A program made the translations under genes and the position numbers. This document shows, piece by piece, positions 27,721-36,869 of a DNA stretch of 64,000 nt. The DNA lies in contig JBBDRB010000092.1 of the NCBI GenBank assembly GCA_040905685.1, positions 1 to 64,000 on the forward strand, given 5' to 3'. The notes beneath the pieces were generated by a model. The model was not told where the DNA came from and did not search any database. It saw nothing but the letters and a program-made list of their open reading frames with translations. The DNA is from JBBDMU01 sp040905685. Its GTDB lineage: Bacteria > Bacteroidota > Rhodothermia > Balneolales > Natronogracilivirgulaceae. Numbering within the stretch: the stretch's first letter is position 1; each line of letters starts with the position of its first letter.

Positions 27721-28804
27721 AGTGTATCAGATTGAACAACCGGCTGAACCGGGGCAAAAAGCGTTCACTGTCCCAGGAGAAATAGATCAGAAAGGCCCGG
27801 CCCACAACATGGTCTTTGGGAACGAATCCCCAGAAGCGACTGTCTTCGCTGTTGTCCCGGCTATCCCCCATCATAAAGTAATAGTCCTGCTTTATGGTAT
27901 ACTCGTTGGTCTCAACCCCGTTAATAACAAAATTATCTCCCTCCTGCCGGACATCATTATGCTCATAACGCACAATGATATCGTGGTACAGATGCCAGTT
28001 CTCCTCGCTCAGGGCAACGGTTTGTCCCTCGAAGGGGATGATCATAGGGTCCATATGATGGTGGTTCCCGGAAAATCCTGCGGAAAAAATAAAAGGCTGC
28101 CGTGAGAATTCATTATGCTCTTCCGGCAAAACATAAGGCTGCATATCAACCACTTCGGCCCACCCTTCAATGCGGGCCGCCACCTCACCGGTCATGTTCA
28201 TAATGTAATTTTCCGATCTGGATTGCAGTATATTGGCTCCGGCCGACCGTACCCTTGTCGGACTTAAACGCAGGCGTTCGCGGGCTTCCACCAGATAGTT
28301 CTGCTCAATGGTCGGGAAGGGTTCAGATGGTTCACTATTGATGAATAATTCCTTATTCCGGATGGCAAGCGTATCGCCGGGAATGGCCACAGCCCTTTTT
28401 ATGTAGTTGGTTTTCTGGGAAATTACGGCATCATCAACGGGGTAGTTAAACACGACAATATCATTTCTGTTCACATCCATTAATCCGGGTATCCGGAACC
28501 AGGGCAACTGCAAGCCTTGTATATGCATGCCTGTGAAAGGGATGCCAAGACTCATCGGACTTCTCGCACCATAGTGCAGCTTTGAAACAAGCAGAAAATC
28601 GCCGGTAAGCAAGGTCTGTTCCATAGACGGGGTCGGGATGCGGTAGGCTTCAAGAAACAGGGCCCGGATAATAAGGGCGGCAATTCCGGCAAAAATTATG
28701 GCATCCAGCCACTCGCGAGCCCACGACTTGGCTTCATTTTCCCTTTTTCTTTTACGATCCTTGGTCTTTTCCTCCAGGTTTTTGGAGTTTTTATTACTTG
28801 TCAT
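27719..28804 (-). CDS. lepB: Signal peptidase I
   Basis: 361 residues. Charged N-terminus, a membrane segment at about 33-50 (WLDAIIFAGIAALIIRALF), then the catalytic blocks: IPTPSMEQTL with the Ser nucleophile, NYIKRAVAIPGDTLAI with the Lys general base, and DSRDNSEDSRFWGFVP. It removes signal peptides of exported proteins on the periplasmic side of the inner membrane. A large insert between the second and last blocks makes it longer than the minimal enzyme. Downstream of lepA, the classic pairing, but with one secreted-protein gene in between. Confidence 0.96.
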   Translation of the reverse strand: MTSNKNSKNLEEKTKDRKRKRENEAKSWAREWLDAIIFAGIAALIIRALFLEAYRIPTPSMEQTLLTGDFLLVSKLHYGARSPMSLGIPFTGMHIQGLQLPWFRIPGLMDVNRNDIVVFNYPVDDAVISQKTNYIKRAVAIPGDTLAIRNKELFINSEPSEPFPTIEQNYLVEARERLRLSPTRVRSAGANILQSRSENYIMNMTGEVAARIEGWAEVVDMQPYVLPEEHNEFSRQPFIFSAGFSGNHHHMDPMIIPFEGQTVALSEENWHLYHDIIVRYEHNDVRQEGDNFVINGVETNEYTIKQDYYFMMGDSRDNSEDSRFWGFVPKDHVVGRAFLIYFSWDSERFLPRFSRLFNLIH

Positions 28805-28845
28805 TTACTTGTTTCCGTTCTTCCTTAATGGTGGGTTATGGGGTA

Positions 28846-29424
28846 TTACCACTGTGGCTGATCAATTTGTTCGCTGCTAAACGCTCCGTCTTCATATCCA
28901 ACCTGATGCCAGGTCTCATTATCCATATCAAAGTAAAAATCCTTAAATCTTCCGAGTTCTTCGACCTCCATCAGTATCTCCGATAACGTTCTCTTGATCT
29001 CAGGCATCCGGTCAATGTGCCGGCTTGCCCCGGCATAAACCAAGCCATTGCTGAAAGGTCCGTCCACATCCAGGATCATAAGCGGAATGTCATCATCAAT
29101 AATAAACCAGTACTCAAACTGAATATAGTGCCCCGGCCTGAAGTCTTCCTTATTGATGAGATGGTCGACCTTTTGGGTTGGCGGTCCGAAGGCCTTCTCC
29201 AGCCTGGCCCTGATTTCACTGGTAGGGATATGGTCGATAACCGCCACGCCCCTGAACCCGGAGCCCGACCAGTTGACATCATCGTACCGGGTTTCAAAAA
29301 TTGACCGCTCTGCCGTAGTCACTTTTTCAAACTCAGGTTTTGTGAACACATCGAACTGGGCATATGCAGACTGAAGCGAATTAACCAACAGGAAAACGAA
29401 TAACGAAAAGCATAAACGAGACAT
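28846..29424 (-). CDS. Secreted protein of unknown function between lepA and lepB
   Basis: About 192 residues. The ATG at 29424 (MSRLCFSLFVFLLVNSLQSAYA) gives a clean cleavable signal peptide and falls 13 nt after the lepA stop; ATGs at 29490 and 29445 in the same frame would overlap lepA. The mature part contains WFIIDDDIPLMILDVDGPFSNGLVYAG and many acidic residues. No family recognised. Placement in the lepA-lepB unit suggests co-transcription with lepB, nothing more. Confidence 0.75.
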   Translation of the reverse strand: MSRLCFSLFVFLLVNSLQSAYAQFDVFTKPEFEKVTTAERSIFETRYDDVNWSGSGFRGVAVIDHIPTSEIRARLEKAFGPPTQKVDHLINKEDFRPGHYIQFEYWFIIDDDIPLMILDVDGPFSNGLVYAGASRHIDRMPEIKRTLSEILMEVEELGRFKDFYFDMDNETWHQVGYEDGAFSSEQIDQPQW

Positions 29425-29437
29425 AATTTTGTAATAT

Positions 29438-31234
29438 TTAATCATTGTCCATAGATAACACGGCAAGAAAAGCTTCCTGTGGGATTTCAACGCTACCCAC
29501 CTGTTTCATACGTTTCTTACCTTCCTTTTGTTTTTCAAGGAGTTTTCTTTTTCGACTAATGTCTCCTCCGTAGCATTTGGCCGTTACATCCTTTCGCATA
29601 GCCCTGATCGTATCCCGGGCAATGATCTTGGATCCGATAGCGCCCTGAATGATGACTTCATACATCTGACGGGGGATCAGCTGCTTTAATTTGCCGCATA
29701 GCCTTCGTCCCCAGTCATAGGCTTTATCCCGGTGCACGATGCTCGAAAGGGCATCCACCGGTTCCCCGTTAAGCAAAATATCCAGCCTGACCATATTGCC
29801 CTTGCGATTGCCGATGAATTCGTAATCAAGCGAGGCGTACCCCCGGGTATTGCTTTTAAGCTTGTCGTAAAAATCAAAGACAATCTCTGCCAGCGGCAAC
29901 TCATAGGTAATATCCACTCTTTTGGAATCAAGATAAAACGTATTCACATAAACCCCTCTTCGCTCTTCACAAAGCTTCATCACCGCCCCGATATACTCTG
30001 AGGGAGTAATGATCTGGGCCTTGATGTAGGGTTCATGTATTGATTCTATAGAACCGGCATCCGGCATTTCGCTGGGATTATCCACGACTATTTCCTCGCC
30101 CGTCTCCTTCTTAATCGTATATCGCACATTAGGTACGGTAGTAATAATATCCATGGAGAATTCACGGTCGAGGCGCTCCTGTATGATTTCCATATGAAGC
30201 ATCCCCAGAAAGCCCGCCCGGAAGCCGAAGCCGAGGGCCACCGATGATTCCGGCGTGAAGTTCAGGGAGGCATCGTTAAGCTGCAGCTTTTCCAGGGCCG
30301 CCCGCAGGTTCTCAAAGTCATCCGAATTGGTCGGATACATACCGCTGAATACCATGGGCTTAACTTCTTTATACCCTGCGATCATCTCCGTGGCCGGATT
30401 GTCAACCACGGTGATGGTATCGCCGACCTTGGTGTCTTCCAGGGATTTTACCCCTCCGATGACATAACCTACCTCACCGGCCTTCAATGAATCGGACGGT
30501 TGAGGCTTCATGCGCAGGTAACCGATCTCATCGGCAGTGTGGTTTTTCCCGGTTGCCATAAACCGGATCTTATCCCCGGTTTTCAATTCGCCATCCATGA
30601 TGCGCACATAAACCACCGAGCCCCGGTACATATTAAAAACAGAATCAAAAATAAGGGCCCGCAGCGGTTTATCGACATCCGTGGCCGGCGCAGGTATTCT
30701 CTCCGTGATCGCTTCCAGCAATTCATCCACGCCCAGACCGGTTTTCCCGGATACATGAAGGATCTCCTCTTTCGTGCAGCCGATCAGGTCAACAACCTGC
30801 TGGGATATGCCTTCCACATCGGCTCCGGGCAGGTCAATTTTATTAAGGACCGGAATGATCTCCAGATTCTGGTCAATGGCCTGATAGAGATTCGAGATGG
30901 TCTGGGCCTCAACCCCCTGGGAAGCATCCACGACAAGAATGGCACCCTCACAGGCTTTTAATGCCCTGGACACTTCATAGGAAAAATCCACGTGACCGGG
31001 CGTGTCGATGAGGTTGAATATGTATGACTGACCGTCGGAAGCTTTATAATCCATTTTTATGGCGTGGCTTTTTATGGTTATGCCGCGCTCACGCTCAAGG
31101 TCCATGTCATCCAGCATCTGTTCGTGCATTTCCCTTTCGGTGATGGCTCCGGTACGTTCGAGCAATCGATCGGCCAGGGTTGATTTACCGTGATCAATAT
31201 GGGCAATGATGCAAAAATTGCGGATGTGGCTCAT
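29438..31234 (-). CDS. lepA: Elongation factor 4 (LepA)
   Basis: 598 residues, full length. Translation GTPase motifs IAHIDHGKSTLADRL, DTPGHVDFSYEVSRAL and NKIDLPGAD, followed by domains II-IV and the LepA-specific C-terminal domain (RKRKLLEKQKEGKKRMKQVGSVEIPQEAF). EF4 acts on stalled or assembling ribosomes. First gene of lepA - secreted protein - lepB. Confidence 0.98.
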   Translation of the reverse strand: MSHIRNFCIIAHIDHGKSTLADRLLERTGAITEREMHEQMLDDMDLERERGITIKSHAIKMDYKASDGQSYIFNLIDTPGHVDFSYEVSRALKACEGAILVVDASQGVEAQTISNLYQAIDQNLEIIPVLNKIDLPGADVEGISQQVVDLIGCTKEEILHVSGKTGLGVDELLEAITERIPAPATDVDKPLRALIFDSVFNMYRGSVVYVRIMDGELKTGDKIRFMATGKNHTADEIGYLRMKPQPSDSLKAGEVGYVIGGVKSLEDTKVGDTITVVDNPATEMIAGYKEVKPMVFSGMYPTNSDDFENLRAALEKLQLNDASLNFTPESSVALGFGFRAGFLGMLHMEIIQERLDREFSMDIITTVPNVRYTIKKETGEEIVVDNPSEMPDAGSIESIHEPYIKAQIITPSEYIGAVMKLCEERRGVYVNTFYLDSKRVDITYELPLAEIVFDFYDKLKSNTRGYASLDYEFIGNRKGNMVRLDILLNGEPVDALSSIVHRDKAYDWGRRLCGKLKQLIPRQMYEVIIQGAIGSKIIARDTIRAMRKDVTAKCYGGDISRKRKLLEKQKEGKKRMKQVGSVEIPQEAFLAVLSMDND

Positions 31235-31383
31235 AGTATGGTATAGAATTTACAAAAATCGTGCAAAGCTTATAAAAATAGCGATTTTAATGATGAATAT
31301 TCAGGGAAGAAATTAAAACCTTATCACATTCCCTTAACTGACCGGAAATAAATAAATTTCATCTTTTTATCGTTCTCCCCATA

Positions 31384-32319
31384 TCAGGTTACGGCGAACA
31401 GCCTTTCGAGCGCTAAAGACAGAGGCAGCAATAGTAAAACGATCACGCCCGTCATCCACCCTGCAAAACCGGCGGCTATCACAGCGTTGAGTATTATTAA
31501 GGAAATCACCCCGCGTTTAACGGCGTTTTTGATGAGCCCGGGGGTTGGACTGCGTGCGGCCCGTATGAAGGCCGGCAGAACCAGGCTTGCGAGCAGGACC
31601 AGCATGACAGCTGCTGCAGGCAGGTTAAAGTCCGGGATATAGAAGGCCAGTCCTGCTAAGGCTGCAAATACGAGCGTCAGCATGATCAACGAGCTTATGC
31701 CTGTTTTGCCGGTCCCCCCGTGCACTTCACCCTGGCTGATTAACGTAATGGCAGCAATATAGACGATGGGAACAGCGCCTAAAAACCAAAATTCAAAGAC
31801 AGCTGCCGGCACTATACTGACCCCCAGCAGCAAATTGCCGCCCCGGCACATGCCCATGACCAACGGTCCCCAAACCGTGTATTGCTTCGCCCAGCCATCA
31901 TACAGCAGGGCACCCGCCATGACGGCCAGAGCTATGGCCCCGGCCGTGACATTAACCTGAAAGGCCGATATGATCCCGCCCAGCAACAGCACAGCGCCCA
32001 GCACTCCGGCTTCCGTGCGGGAAGTCCGCCCGGAGGGAATGGGCCTTTCCGGACGCTCTCTGGCATCGAGCTCTGCATCAAATACATCATTGATTACAAC
32101 CCCGCCTCCATATAATCCAAATGTTGCAAGAAGCAGCCATCCCGGGGGGGCAAGGGGGAAGTAAAACCCGCCGGCAGCATAAATGATGCCGCCACCGGCC
32201 ACGGCAAAACCAGCCAGAATGTCTGCAAACGCTGTGATTATATTGGCCGGACGCATCAGTTCAAGCCAGGCCCGCAGTTTTACGGCAACGGAAACTTCCG
32301 TAAAAGAGGAGAAGTCCAT
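31384..32319 (-). CDS. eboC: EboC, UbiA-like prenyltransferase of the ebo cluster
   Basis: 311 residues with about eight to nine membrane segments. The UbiA aspartate motif NDVFDAELDARERPERP and the second motif DGWAKQYT are present, so it should be a Mg-dependent polyprenyltransferase in the inner membrane. UbiA enzymes attach a polyprenyl chain to an aromatic or sugar acceptor; the acceptor for EboC is not known. It is third in the leftward eboA-B-C unit, 3 nt after eboB. Identified as EboC from this context rather than as UbiA or MenA of quinone synthesis. Confidence 0.88.
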   Translation of the reverse strand: MDFSSFTEVSVAVKLRAWLELMRPANIITAFADILAGFAVAGGGIIYAAGGFYFPLAPPGWLLLATFGLYGGGVVINDVFDAELDARERPERPIPSGRTSRTEAGVLGAVLLLGGIISAFQVNVTAGAIALAVMAGALLYDGWAKQYTVWGPLVMGMCRGGNLLLGVSIVPAAVFEFWFLGAVPIVYIAAITLISQGEVHGGTGKTGISSLIMLTLVFAALAGLAFYIPDFNLPAAAVMLVLLASLVLPAFIRAARSPTPGLIKNAVKRGVISLIILNAVIAAGFAGWMTGVIVLLLLPLSLALERLFAVT

Positions 32320-32322
32320 AGA

Positions 32323-33285
32323 TCACTCGATAATAATATCGTCATCCGGGGACAGGTTCTTCCTGCTGCCCCCGGCCGTTAACTTCCGTTCAACATAGGG
32401 TTCGTGTCCGCCGCGCAGCACAGAATTGCCGCTATAGGTTTCCCGCTGGTCTATGACGGGACGCTCCAGCCAGTCCGATTCTTTCATCTGCCCGCTTTGT
32501 GAATACGCATCAAGGGCATTCTGGTAGCATACTTTCCTGACATCCTCTTCCGGCAAGCCCCGCTTGAGCATCAGCCGGGCCGTTTTCGGAACGCCCAGGG
32601 CATCGCTGACACCCCAGTCAGCTGCGCTATCCACAATAATCCTTTCCGTACCCGTTTTCCTTACGATTTCGGCCATTCGCTCATTGCCCATTTTAGTACC
32701 GGGATAGATGGTAAAGGCGGTCCAGTAGCCCCGGTCCAGCACTTCCTTCATGGTCTCTTCATTATTATGGTCCACAATGACTTTGGACGGGTCCATGCCA
32801 TGTTCTTCACATACATCCATGCTGCGGAGCGTCCCTTCTTTCTTGTTACGATGAGGTGTATGAATTAAAACCAGCATCTCCAGTTTCTTTGCCAGTTCAA
32901 CCTGGGCATGAAAGTATTTATCTTCCAGGGCGGTCATATCATCATAGCCGATCTCGCCAATAGCGACCACCCCTTCCTTGCCGGCATAACGCGGGATCAG
33001 GTCCATTACCCTTTCAGCCAGAGCCTCGTTATTGGCTTCCTTGGAATTCAGCCCGATTGTGCAATAATGCCGGACACCGAACTGGGAGGCCCTGAACCGC
33101 TCCCAGCCCACGATCATATTAAAATAGTCCTTCATGGTGCTGGCATCGGTCCTCGGCTGGCCCAGCCAGAAAGCCGGCTCAATGACGGCCACCACCCCGG
33201 CATCGCGCATGGCCTGGTAATCATCGGTGGTACGGGAAACCATATGTACATGAGGGTCAATAAAAATCATATCATCAATAGCCAT
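32323..33285 (-). CDS. eboB: EboB, TatD-like metal-dependent hydrolase of the ebo cluster
   Basis: 320 residues, amidohydrolase-like TIM barrel. Metal ligands are visible: HVH in FIDPHVHM, the Glu of IGEIGYDD, His of LIHTPHR, His of VDHNNEE and Asp of VDSAADWG. TatD relatives are nucleases or phosphodiester/amide hydrolases; the substrate of EboB is unknown. It sits between eboA (42 nt upstream) and eboC (3 nt downstream). Confidence 0.9.
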   Translation of the reverse strand: MAIDDMIFIDPHVHMVSRTTDDYQAMRDAGVVAVIEPAFWLGQPRTDASTMKDYFNMIVGWERFRASQFGVRHYCTIGLNSKEANNEALAERVMDLIPRYAGKEGVVAIGEIGYDDMTALEDKYFHAQVELAKKLEMLVLIHTPHRNKKEGTLRSMDVCEEHGMDPSKVIVDHNNEETMKEVLDRGYWTAFTIYPGTKMGNERMAEIVRKTGTERIIVDSAADWGVSDALGVPKTARLMLKRGLPEEDVRKVCYQNALDAYSQSGQMKESDWLERPVIDQRETYSGNSVLRGGHEPYVERKLTAGGSRKNLSPDDDIIIE

Positions 33286-33327
33286 AATGCATTCTGCTGA
33301 TTAGTTAAAAGTCTGTTTTTTTGTTAC

Positions 33328-34233
33328 TCATTCCGAAGCAGGGATCATCTGTCCGATGTCTTCCCAGGTTTCTTCATTCTTTACAATTTCTTTTTTGAGT
33401 TCCGGATACCGGTCCAGCAATTTCTTCGCTTCCCCAAAATTACTTTGCGACAGGGCAAGGGCCGCCGCTTTTTTCTGAACGGGATCCGGGTTATCCATTA
33501 CTTTTTTCAGATCATCTATATTTCCTTCATCGACGAACGGCCCGACCGCCCGCCACAGCTCAGGCGGAACCATACGTCCGGCCGCCCATCGTTCATGGGC
33601 GAATTCCACGAGCATGCGGGCCAGCGTTTTATTAGCCCTTCTGTCAAAACCGTATATCCTGTACAGTTCGCTGTTGACAAACAATGCCTTTAATACCATT
33701 TGATTCCAGGCTCCTTCTTTCAGATAATCGGCCGGATAAGGATTATAATGGGCTACGGCATTGAATACGGTCGTAATATTGCTGCGGATGCCTTCAGCCG
33801 CCCGGTCTTGCAGGGCTTCAGGATACGGTAGAATGGCAAGGCTCTTATACAGGGCAACAGCCTCCCCAACGTCACTGGAATCAAAGCTCTTATTGAGCAG
33901 ATCCAGAAACTGCTCAGCCGGCAGACCGGAAATGGACAGGATCAGCACGGTACGGGCGGCCTCATCGACCGACCAATATTCAGGCATCCACCCGGGCCGT
34001 ATCCTCTCAGCCCGGTCAAGATCGCCGGCCGTCAATTCCAGCGGTTCCTTGCCCGTATAGCGCGGTACCCCGCTAAAGGAGGAAAAAAAATCCCATTCTT
34101 CCGGTCCGGCAGCGAACCGTTCCGTTTTATCCGACAACCAGTCCATAGCCTCGCTATCAAGCTGCTTCTTTAGCCAGGATAAAATTATATCCCGGGTTTC
34201 GGACAAAGTGGTGGTTGTTTGCAGATCAGGCAT
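33328..34233 (-). CDS. eboA: EboA, ebo cluster protein
   Basis: 301 residues, predicted nearly all helical and soluble, without signal peptide. EboA family members share this helical-repeat look (RAEQFLDLLNKSF-like blocks; here ERIRPGWMPEYWSVDEAART and LARMLVEFAHERWAAG). No catalytic motif is evident and no biochemical role is known to me. First gene of the leftward trio, divergent from eboD. The name rests on the cluster context and general resemblance. Confidence 0.85.
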   Translation of the reverse strand: MPDLQTTTTLSETRDIILSWLKKQLDSEAMDWLSDKTERFAAGPEEWDFFSSFSGVPRYTGKEPLELTAGDLDRAERIRPGWMPEYWSVDEAARTVLILSISGLPAEQFLDLLNKSFDSSDVGEAVALYKSLAILPYPEALQDRAAEGIRSNITTVFNAVAHYNPYPADYLKEGAWNQMVLKALFVNSELYRIYGFDRRANKTLARMLVEFAHERWAAGRMVPPELWRAVGPFVDEGNIDDLKKVMDNPDPVQKKAAALALSQSNFGEAKKLLDRYPELKKEIVKNEETWEDIGQMIPASE

Positions 34234-34448
34234 AATAAATCAAATACTGTTGGCAGAAACTTGACGATAATGATATAGTATAAAAAATAATTATCTTAAA
34301 GCTAAATTAGCATCCCAAATCCTTTTATTAAAGTTTTAAAATGAAGTAAAACTATTCTCATCAGCAGCCAGTTTGATTCTTAAATCTTTAGTTTTACCTC
34401 TTTTAGAAACTATTGCACTTGATTCGCTATTTATTTAGGTTCAACCTC
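34234..34448. promoter_or_regulatory. Divergent ebo intergenic region (eboA / eboD)
   Basis: About 215 AT-rich bp lie between the eboA and eboD starts and must hold promoters for both trios. It includes the inverted repeat GTTTTA-N8-TAAAAC (34333-34352), a further AGTTTTA copy at 34390-34396, and AT-rich -10-like stretches, but no confident -35/-10 pair. A shared operator is plausible. Confidence 0.45.
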
Positions 34449-35624
34449 ATGAAAATCATAAAACAAAACGTACCTGTAAACTTCTCGTACGACGTATTAT
34501 TCACCGAAGATCTCTTTGCCCCAGCCAATTCCCTTTTCGCAGATGTAGTCGGTTCCCCTTCCCCGGAAAGTGCACGCAAGGTTTTATTTGTCATAGACAA
34601 AGGAGTCGCTGACCATCACCCCTCCCTCATTGAAGACATCAAATCATATGCCTCCGGGCATGCCGGAAATCTTAAGCTCGTTCAGGATCCGGTGCTGATC
34701 CCCGGAGGGGAACAGGCAAAAAATATAGCCGGTTATGTCACGGAGATCCACAAGGTAATTCATGAGGCCAGGCTCGATCGCCACTCCTGTATTGCGGCTA
34801 TCGGAGGCGGTGCCGTTCTGGATACCGTTGGCTATGCGGCGGCCACGGCCCACCGGGGAATCAGGCTCGTCCGCATCCCGACTACCGTTCTTGCCCAGAA
34901 CGATGCCGGCATCGGCGTGAAGAACGGGATCAATGCCTTTGGCAAGAAGAATTTTTTGGGCACATTCAATCCGCCTTTCGCCGTGATCAACGATGCCTCT
35001 TTTCTTCGTACCCTTGAGGACAGAGACTGGAAATCGGGCATATCCGAGGCCATTAAAGTGGCCTTGCTGAAAGATAAGACCTTTTTTGATTTTCTGGAAG
35101 ATTCAGCCGATAAGCTGGCCGGCCGGGATCACCCCTCCATGCAGCATCTGGTTTACCGTTGCGCCGAACTTCATCTCGAGCATATTTCCACATCAGGCGA
35201 TCCGTTTGAAATGGGGTCTTCCCGTCCCCTTGATTTTGGCCATTGGTCGGCCCATAAACTGGAACAGCTTACCGATTATGAACTTCGTCACGGGGAGGCC
35301 GTGGCGATAGGGCTGGCCCTTGATTCCACCTATTCCTACCTGTCCGGAATGCTCTCCAAAGGCAGCTGGAAACGAATTCTGAATGTTATCCAGAACTCCG
35401 GGCTCAGGATATTTGTCCCTGAGCTGGCCCTGAAAACGGATAACCCTCAAGATCCGGAGTCCATCTTTCACGGGCTGGAAGAGTTTCGCGAGCACCTGGG
35501 CGGAGAACTTACCATCATGCTGCTGGAAGACATTGGGAAAGGTACCGAGGTTCATTCTGTTGACTATTCCCTGTTTAGCGAAGCAGTGCAGCTGCTTCAT
35601 ACTTTTGACCAACAACCTGTCTAA
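34449..35624 (+). CDS. eboD: EboD, sugar phosphate cyclase (DHQS-like) of the ebo cluster
   Basis: About 391 residues from the ATG at 34449 (MKIIKQNVPVNFSYDVLFTEDLF); an upstream in-frame TTG at 34413 would add 12 hydrophobic residues. NAD-binding GGGAVLDTVGYAAATAHRG and RIPTTVLAQNDAGIGVKNGIN align with dehydroquinate synthase, but AroB's LNLGHTFGHAIE is replaced by PLDFGHWSAHKLE after GDPFEMGSSR. That pattern matches 2-epi-5-epi-valiolone-synthase-type C7-cyclitol synthases. It probably cyclises a sedoheptulose-type sugar phosphate; the product in ebo pathways is unsettled. First of the rightward trio. Confidence 0.9.
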   Translation: MKIIKQNVPVNFSYDVLFTEDLFAPANSLFADVVGSPSPESARKVLFVIDKGVADHHPSLIEDIKSYASGHAGNLKLVQDPVLIPGGEQAKNIAGYVTEIHKVIHEARLDRHSCIAAIGGGAVLDTVGYAAATAHRGIRLVRIPTTVLAQNDAGIGVKNGINAFGKKNFLGTFNPPFAVINDASFLRTLEDRDWKSGISEAIKVALLKDKTFFDFLEDSADKLAGRDHPSMQHLVYRCAELHLEHISTSGDPFEMGSSRPLDFGHWSAHKLEQLTDYELRHGEAVAIGLALDSTYSYLSGMLSKGSWKRILNVIQNSGLRIFVPELALKTDNPQDPESIFHGLEEFREHLGGELTIMLLEDIGKGTEVHSVDYSLFSEAVQLLHTFDQQPV

Positions 35625-35650
35625 CTTGTACAGGACAAGTGACCTGAACT

Positions 35651-36868
35651 ATGATGCTTAATAACGACCGGGATTTCCACCTCAGCTACTGCACCAATAT
35701 TCATCCGGGTGAAAGCCTGGATGAGGTCATTCATCAGCTAAAATCCAACGTCCCGGAACTAAAAAAAAGGCTTTCGCCCGGCAAGCCTTTCGGAATAGGC
35801 TTGCGGCTCTCGGCACAGGCCGCCGATGAATTGCTGACGGACGGACGGCTTCAGGAATTCAATCTCTGGCTCGACCGGGAAGATCTGTATGTATTTACTA
35901 TGAACGGATTTCCCTATGGCAGTTTTCACCGGCAAAAAGTGAAAGAACAGGTATATGCCCCCGACTGGAGAACCGAAGAGCGGCTGCAGTATTCTATGAA
36001 TCTGGCTGTAATACTCTCCCGGCTGCTTCCTGAAGGCTCGGAAGGCAGCATTTCCACTTCCCCCCTCTCGTATAAATACTGGATGAAGGATTCCGGTGAG
36101 GTGGACGAGGTTTACCGGACAGGCACGGTCAATCTGGCCCGTTTTGCTTATGAAGCGTCACAGATTAAAGCGGAGACCGGGGTAAACATCCATCTTGATA
36201 TTGAACCCGAGCCCGATTGCATCCTTGAAAACAGCGATGAAACCGTCGATTTTTTTATCAACCATTTGTTTCCCCGTGGCGGTGAATATCTGGCAGGGAA
36301 ATATAGCCTGTCCGCACCGGTGGCCGAACAGATGATAAGGGATCATATACAGGTCTGTTATGACACCTGTCATTTCGCTGTTGAATTCGAAGAACCGGCG
36401 GAGGCCGTTAGAAAGTTCCGCCAGGCGAACATCGGAATAGGCAAAGTACAAATCAGCGCTGCCCTGAAAGTCGATCTGCAGAACAAGGACAGAGAGCTTA
36501 TAGCAGAGCATCTGGGTCCTTTTGTGGAATCAACATACCTTCACCAGGTTGTGGAACGGCAGGCAGACGGGCAGATCCGCCAGTATCGCGACCTCGGCGA
36601 AGCCCTCCCTCACCTGCACCGGACCGAAGCCCGCGAATGGCGTATTCACTTTCATGTGCCGATCTTCGCCGATAGCTTTGAAGGCCTTCAGTCTACACAG
36701 GGGGATATAGCCCGGAGCCTGGACATTTTTAAAAAAGAGGATCTGTGCAGGCATTTCGAGATCGAGACCTATACCTGGGAAGTATTGCCACCGTATTTAA
36801 AAGCAGAACTGATCGATTCCATAGAACGCGAATTCAAATGGGCATTGAACCTATTTACACCAGGGTAA
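35651..36868 (+). CDS. eboE: EboE, TIM-barrel metabolite traffic protein of the ebo cluster
   Basis: 405 residues. LSYCTNIHPGESLDEVIHQL, IHLDIEPEPDCILEN, VCYDTCHFAVEFE and IHFHVPIFADSF give the metal-ligand layout of xylose isomerase-like TIM barrels (Glu, Asp/His, His). EboE is often annotated as a sugar phosphate isomerase/epimerase or metabolite traffic protein. It may act on the EboD product. It is followed by eboF after 1 nt, so translation is tightly coupled. Confidence 0.9.
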   Translation: MMLNNDRDFHLSYCTNIHPGESLDEVIHQLKSNVPELKKRLSPGKPFGIGLRLSAQAADELLTDGRLQEFNLWLDREDLYVFTMNGFPYGSFHRQKVKEQVYAPDWRTEERLQYSMNLAVILSRLLPEGSEGSISTSPLSYKYWMKDSGEVDEVYRTGTVNLARFAYEASQIKAETGVNIHLDIEPEPDCILENSDETVDFFINHLFPRGGEYLAGKYSLSAPVAEQMIRDHIQVCYDTCHFAVEFEEPAEAVRKFRQANIGIGKVQISAALKVDLQNKDRELIAEHLGPFVESTYLHQVVERQADGQIRQYRDLGEALPHLHRTEAREWRIHFHVPIFADSFEGLQSTQGDIARSLDIFKKEDLCRHFEIETYTWEVLPPYLKAELIDSIEREFKWALNLFTPG

Positions 36869-36869
36869 T

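Noticed and set aside
31384..32319. EboC as UbiA or MenA of quinone synthesis
   Set aside because: The UbiA fold is shared, but the 3-nt link to eboB and the complete ebo set favour EboC.
34449..35624. EboD as aroB of the shikimate pathway
   Set aside because: Key AroB blocks are replaced by cyclitol-synthase-like ones and the gene is embedded in the ebo cluster.
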